64,000 nucleotides of DNA from Sympetrum striolatum. Lineage: Eukaryota > Arthropoda > Insecta > Odonata > Libellulidae. Shown in pieces: positions 58,401 through 64,000 of the stretch. Made by a program: the position numbers and the translations under genes. The stretch is taken from contig OX388341.1 of the NCBI GenBank assembly GCA_947579665.1, forward strand, positions 930,001-994,000. The letters are read 5' to 3'. Numbering within the stretch: the first letter of the stretch is position 1; the number at the start of each line of letters is the position of its first letter. The notes below the pieces were generated by a model that saw only the letters and a program-made list of their open reading frames with translations, made no database searches and was not told the origin of the DNA.

Positions 58401-59825
58401 CTTTCGGGTATTGAGAGAGTCGCAGTCTCATGTTGATCCACTACCATCTCTTATGTCACGTAATTATCACAGAATTGTTTGTACTATTAATTTTTTGCTA
58501 TTTTTCGTGACATTTTTATTAGTTTCTATGTTATATCCTCGATTACATGGGACTTTCTTGTCCTAAGGTGGGGGTGAAAAATTTACGGCACGCGAGACCT
58601 AAGTGGAAAGAGAGAGAAATTTTTGGCACCTGGAAATCTGAGTGTAGTTTCCTTTTTTATCCTTACCCCAAAAGATTTAGCCCAAGAGTAAATAATCGTG
58701 GATTTTATTAATGAGTAGGGATAATTAATGATTATTTATGTCTTCTACAACATCTTAATCCCATCGCTGACATAATAAATGAAAAATATTTACGTCTCAC
58801 TTTATAGTTCGACATCAAATTAGCACGAAAAAGTTTTTTTATTTTTTAAGTATGGTAATGTTAACATGAAAGGTTAGCCATGCCTGTCCAACGCCTTCTT
58901 AGTAACTTAAAATGTGGCCTAGAGAATAAGGTTGCATTTCTAAACTTAAATCTTCTTCATCTCGCTTTTTATGGAATTAGACAGAAAATCTTATGTTAAG
59001 ATGAGGAATGAAAGAAGATGTGGAATAACTAAGAATATTTATCAAGCGTTTTCATTCATCAATATAAAATTAGATGAAGGAGAATCAAAAACAACATTTA
59101 ATGCTATCAGCGAATGTGGTTTTCCAGTCAGAATTAATAGAATTCTGTCAATTGAGAGAGAAAGTGAAAGTGTGAGAGAAAGTCATAATTTCTTGCAATA
59201 CTCTACCAGTTTCCAAACCAAAAAAATATCGAAAAACAGAGAGTACTGAAAAGTACTTTTTCGGCAAACTATATGAGGTGAGTGATATATTCCACGGAAT
59301 TTCAGTTGGTATGGTACATGTTCTACTATAAGCTCGGTAAAGGAAATTTGGTCTCTCGAGCCAAATTTACCAGTCCTTTCCAATGGTTCAAAGCGCTGTC
59401 TCTATTCAAATCCGGTTCCAAGATATTCCATAGTAACTCCTTTCATTCGCCGTAGGTTTAAAAACCTTTAACCCCACCTCTGTTTTAATGTACACCTGAA
59501 ACTCACGTAGTACCAACTGAAATTTTAACTGAACTCATTGGTCACTAAAGCGGCAACAGAACTTATGCAAATGACTGTACATCATATATTCTAAAATGGT
59601 AATATGACAGGATCTTAGATTTTAAGATTCATTTCCTCAATCTCCCCTAATATCGTGCACTTAACGGTGCCTTTCGAAACCAGGCAGGACGCCATAAAAG
59701 GCACTGCAAAGCAATAGAAATTAGCATAATAGCTTCCCGTAGGGGAATGGATCTGAAGTCCAACTAGTGGTCATGGCATTCATCCTTAGCAATATGAACG
59801 ACAATCCTATAAAAAAAACACAACC
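55461..59825. other. no gene recognised
   Basis: No frame with a known motif. The 95-codon frame at 56129-56416 follows a possible acceptor but has no partner exon and no domain I recognise. Confidence 0.4.
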
Positions 59826-60410
59826 TCTCACTTCAAACCCTCTCCCTTCCCACCCTCACCCTTCCCACCCTCTCCCTTCCCACCCTCTCCCTTCCCACCC
59901 TCTCCTATCCCACCATCTCCCTTCCCACCCTCTCCTTCCCACCCTCTCCTTCCCACCCTCTCCTTCCCACCCACTCCTTTCCCACACTCTCCCTTCCCAC
60001 ACTCTCCCTTCCCACCCTCTCCTTTCCCACCATCTCCCTTCCCAACCTCTCCTTCCCACCCACTCCTTTCCCACACTATCCCTTCCCACCCTCTCCCTTC
60101 CCACCCACTCCCTTCCCACCCTCTCCTTCCCACCCACTCCTTTCCCACACTCTCCCTTCCCACACTCTCCCTTCCCACCCTCTCCCTTCCCACCCTCTCC
60201 CTTCCCACCCACTCCCATCCCACCCTCTCCCTTCCCGCCTTCTTCCTTCCCACCCTCTCCCTTCCCAACCACTCCCTTCCAACCCTCTCCCTTCCCACCT
60301 TCTTCCTTCCCACCCTTTCCCTTCCCACCATTTCCCTTCCCACACTCTCCCTACCCACTCTCTCCCTACTCACCCTTTCCCTCCCCACCCTCTTACTTCC
60401 CGCACAAATG
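59826..60410. repeat. pyrimidine minisatellite, about 15-bp unit, G-rich on the minus strand
   Basis: About 39 imperfect copies of CCCTTCCCACCCTCT, with the plus strand almost pure C/T and sparse A. Because the unit is a multiple of three and lacks stop triplets, long open frames appear on both strands (up to 269 codons); they are artefacts. The minus strand (GGGTGGGAAGGGAGAGGG) fits the G-quadruplex pattern many times over. Confidence 0.95.
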
Positions 60411-61680
60411 TTTTTGTTACCCAACCCCTTCCCTCCCTTCTCTCACATACCCCTCACTCCTTTCAATCCTTCTCTTAATCAACCTCTTCCCTCCTATACC
60501 TTCTCCTCCTCTTCCCCATGAGATTTATTCAGAGGAAAAGAATCAGCAAAGCAATGAAAATTTACAGAATATATAAATTATGCATCATCCTGCCTTACAT
60601 ACCCTTAGAAATCTATACATTCTGCAATAGTTATTTAGGTTCAGGGTGCTAGGTCATTTTTATATTTGTATTATATACACATTTCAAGTAATGGGAAAGT
60701 ATACAAGTCCTGGCCTTACAATATGTAAACTATACATAATTGAAAATATATTTCGGCTCGGAAGAAAACGATAATATTTCATTTTTTATTCATCTTACGT
60801 GTTATATATAAAGATATGCATAGATCAATAAACAAGTTTAACTTTTAAAGATTGAATAAACACCGAATAGATACACAAAACATAAACTTTCAAAAATAAT
60901 TTTTAACCTTGCATCACCATTAGTCACATTGAAGATTAAAAGTTGAAAAAGCTTTATATAGTATACATAGATAAAGGTTCAATGAATTGTTCAATTGATT
61001 GTTCATTAAACAGTTTAGAATATAATTATATATTTGGAATGTGCACTGCACTGGGAAACTTCAGTTCACTTCAAAAGTCACGGATTTTAATTCACAAGGT
61101 AGTTTTTATTTTATTCTTTCCAATCTAAAATTGGTCCCGATGCCATCCTCTACCGTAGCAACACAACTCCGTCCCCGACGCCGTCCTTCGAGAAAAATAA
61201 ATATCTGTATGATTCACCAAAAACGAAATTTAGTCAAGACACATTTTCCAGTACTTAAGTCTTGTATGGCATAATCGGAGATCCCGTAAAGCATAACAGT
61301 CTGTTATAACGCAATGTTATTAATGTACCCAAAAAGTAAATTCCGGGTGCGTCTTTAATTAGAGAATCCCCATGTTTCACTATTATACTTCTACTACCTC
61401 ATCTGAAATTCAAATATTAAGAATTTTTACTGAATACTCTTAATAACTATACATGTATTGACCCAAATTTAGGAAGATCATTATTTAAAAACATACTAAA
61501 CAAATATTAAGCATGTTTAATATAAAATTTAGTTTAAAATTTAATAAAATAACAAATTAGAGATACAAGTTTATCCAGTGGAAGATAATGATGAAATAAT
61601 ACATCAATATGTTACAATATTATATATATCTATTATATATAGATGCTTCGCCGGATTCATTCATGTATCCATATATATAT
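60411..61680. other. no gene recognised
   Basis: AT-rich spacer with a short TA/TATA-rich run near 61620-61680. No coding or repeat family identified. Confidence 0.4.
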
Positions 61681-62720
61681 ACGAGTAAAATGTAGCTTGC
61701 AAGCTTGCATACTGCAAGCAGATCGGCAATACTAATTTCATATCGGCATCATATCGGGACGGTCCTCAAAAGAAAAACAAAACGGATTGAAATTATTCTT
61801 AAAATTCGCTGAAATTTCATCGTCTGGCATCGAACCCGGGTCTTACAAGTGAACTTACTATGCAGCACAATAGAAGATCACCATTTCTAACTATATGTGA
61901 AAATTCAAGCAGAAATATTGGCTACAACTGCCTCAAAAGACGTTCCAATTTTCACGAATGTAAATGGCTCTCTGGATTCGAACCAAGGACGATCTTGGAA
62001 ATCTTAAACATGATTTTGAAATATATCTATGATTTCTATCTACATGCCGAATTTAAAGTTTCTATATTGTTGGGAAAGGGCTCAAAATAATTATTGGAAA
62101 TCGGATCAGTTACTGATTGTAGAGACGCCTGGTTTCGAACCCAGGACACAATGATAGCTGTGAATGCATTGTTTGATTTGTATGGACTTGATCTTTCTCT
62201 ATGCAAAGTTTGAGGTCGATGTCATGCCGGGAAGTACCTAAAATTTGTTTCCGTTGTCTCCGTAAGAAATGCATTGAAGAATTTAAACTGCCCTCTGGGA
62301 TCGAACCAAGGACCATCAGCAATTATGTAAAATTTGATTAGGAAATATATTCATGTTATCTAACCTCAATCCGAATTTTAAGTTTCTATGCCATCGAGAA
62401 AGGGAACAAAAAAATCTTAAAAATCGCCACAATGCATTTTAAACGGCCGATTTTTGCCCCAACCTAGCATCGAACCCAGAATATTTTCCGTAAAACTAAT
62501 GTATGTTTTCGATAGACCATGACCATATATATAGGCTCCTTGAGTTTTGATTCTCTACCTATCCGGAAAGTATTTTATTTTTAATTCCCGAAAATCAAAG
62601 CAATGCATTTAAACGGGAAAAATCGGGACTTTGGGGCCCTCTGGAATCGAACCCATGACACCGAGGTTCAAATCGCAATTTTTCTGGAAGTTACACGTTG
62701 TGGTCAATATGTCGTATAAA
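61681..62720. repeat. diverged tandem array, about 150-175-bp units, each with a TCGAACC motif (copy 2)
   Basis: TCGAAC(C)C-type motifs recur near 61832, 61978, 62135, 62296, 62468 and 62646, each in a similar context (CTCTGG(C/A)ATCGAACC…GA). Between them run related segments such as AATGCATTTAAACGG and AAGTTTCTATGCCATCGAGAAAGGG-like strings. The first units match the intronic copy at 31171-31520. Confidence 0.65.
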
Positions 62721-62739
62721 TTTCAAGCCAATGAAAATC

Positions 62740-63660
62740 CTTCATATTTACCAATTGTCAGATACGGAGGTCCCAATTTTTTCTAAGTGGTCCAGGAAGC
62801 ATCTTCTCCGAAACATCTCCGTATTACCTCGAAGCATCATCTAAAATAATACACCTATACAGTGAATGATGAAATAAAAGACTTATAAAATATAAAGGAA
62901 GTTGCTATAATCGATGAGATTAAAATTAATTACGAACTAATTGATTATCAGCATTATCTATGAAATAAGTCATTCATATTTACGAAATACTGGTTCCAGA
63001 AGTCCTTTGTTCTCTAGGAAGTCCAGGAAGCATCATCTCGGAGACATCTCCGTATTTCCTGGTAGCATCATCTTAAATAATACACACGTGCAATGAATGA
63101 TGAAGGAAATGAATTATAAATGTTAAATGAAATTCCTATAATCTAAATAAGTAAAATTAATTACGAACTAATTAATTATCTGTGTTATCTATGATTTAAG
63201 TCATTCATCTTTACGAAATGCCAGTTCCAGATATTTCTACTTTTTCTAAGTGCTCCAGCAAGCATCTTCTCCGAATTATCTCCGTATTTCCTCGTAGCAT
63301 CATCTTAAATAATACACATATGCAATGAATAATGTAGGAAAGGAGTAATAAATGATAAATAAATGCCTATAATCTATGAGACTAAAATTAATTACGAACT
63401 TTTTAACTATCATTTATCTTTAATTTTTCATTGGTATTTACGAAATCCTGGTTCCAGAAGTCCTACGTACTCTATGTGGTCCAGGAAGCATCATTTACAA
63501 AATATATCTGTATATCTTCGTAGCATCATCTGAAATAGTACACATATGCAATGAATGATGAGGAAAGGAATAATAAATAATAAACAAAATGCCTTTAATC
63601 TATTAGACTAAATGTATCTACTAAAGTATCCTTGGTGTTATCGAACTGAAAATTTACCGG
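62740..63660. repeat. satellite array, four copies of a ~230-bp unit
   Basis: TCCAGGAAGCATC-type anchors stand at 62791, 63022, 63254 and 63480, spacing 231, 232 and 226. Each unit shares CATCTCCGTATTTCCTCG, GCATCATCTTAAATAATACA, GCAATGAATGATG and AAATTAATTACGAACTAATT-like sequence, with moderate divergence. Confidence 0.85.
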
Positions 63661-64000
63661 TATATACAAGCTTACAAGCGTCCTTTGCAATGTTCTGGTA
63701 AATAACGGTCGAATCTGTAAGAAAGAATCGAAAAATAATGAGAAAAAGTATAAAATCACGGAAAATATCATTCCCTCATCATCCCCTCGCGTGACTAATA
63801 ATATTCTGTATAAATACTCCGTAGGTACGCGGAAAATTTCAATTTATGCCAAACGAGGTCTCAGACTGAGGAGACGGAGTGTGGGCGTTTTGACTGACGG
63901 GATTTTAACTCAAAAAAATAATCTTATTCGCCTTCAATAGACAGCGAAAGCCTCATCAATTAACTATAATATTTGCAAAGAAAATCATGTGAATTCACGT
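63661..64000. other. no feature recognised
   Basis: Window end; no gene or repeat seen. Confidence 0.4.

Noticed and set aside
59767..60576. 269-codon plus frame and overlapping 198- and 138-codon minus frames as proline- or glycine-rich proteins
   Set aside because: They arise from a 15-bp stop-free minisatellite and are open on both strands in several frames; no start context, exon structure or conserved flanks.
1..64000. CRISPR array, bacterial operons or viral genes
   Set aside because: No spaced direct repeats of CRISPR type, no compact gene order, and no viral gene motif was recognised.

Overview
The window is a piece of a large, AT-rich, repeat-laden arthropod (most probably insect) nuclear genome. 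Evidence: GT-AG introns, a secreted chitin-binding cuticle protein with an insect-type ChtBD2 domain, and a dense load of eukaryotic transposons (pogo/Tigger, hAT, Harbinger-like, Tc1/mariner, LINE, Penelope-type hammerhead units, tRNA-derived SINEs). Nothing bacterial or viral was recognised. The species cannot be fixed from the sequence.

Only two host genes can be supported. (1) On the + strand at 15.7-19.7 kb lies a CPAP1-type cuticular protein: four coding exons with matching phases give 756 residues, made of a signal peptide, one six-cysteine ChtBD2 domain and a very long N/Q/P/S/T-rich tail. (2) On the - strand at 27.9-44.8 kb lies a multi-exon gene of 19 modelled exons, about 1,257 residues. 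I identify it as a homologue of MEI1 (meiosis inhibitor protein 1, needed for meiotic double-strand breaks in mouse) from remembered similarity. One MEI1 coding exon is split by a 3,396-bp DNA transposon flanked by a perfect 4-bp target duplication. Removing the element and one duplication copy restores an open 217-bp exon with correct phases on both sides.

Layout: 1-13.6 kb, no recognisable gene (AT-rich, small repeats). 13.65-14.0 kb, a 350-bp foldback carrying a hammerhead ribozyme in each arm. 15.7-20.6 kb, the CPAP1 gene and its 3' region. 21.3-26.8 kb, a transposon cluster (tRNA-like SINE, 295-bp hAT MITE, two decayed hammerheads 650 bp apart, tRNA-like sequence, 3.07-kb dead pogo/Tigger). 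27.9-44.8 kb, the MEI1-like gene, with LINE and satellite fragments in its introns and the exon-splitting transposon. 45.1-47.0 kb, a 1.9-kb element with 40-bp perfect inverted ends and TAA duplications, just upstream of the first MEI1 exon found. 47.3-55.5 kb, duplications, a third hammerhead, LINE, SINE and Tc1/mariner remnants. 59.8-60.4 kb, a pyrimidine minisatellite with G-quadruplex potential on the other strand. 61.7-63.7 kb, two adjacent diverged satellite arrays.

The two genes do not appear functionally linked. The most striking observations are the transposon inside the MEI1 exon and the hammerhead pair facing each other in a foldback.
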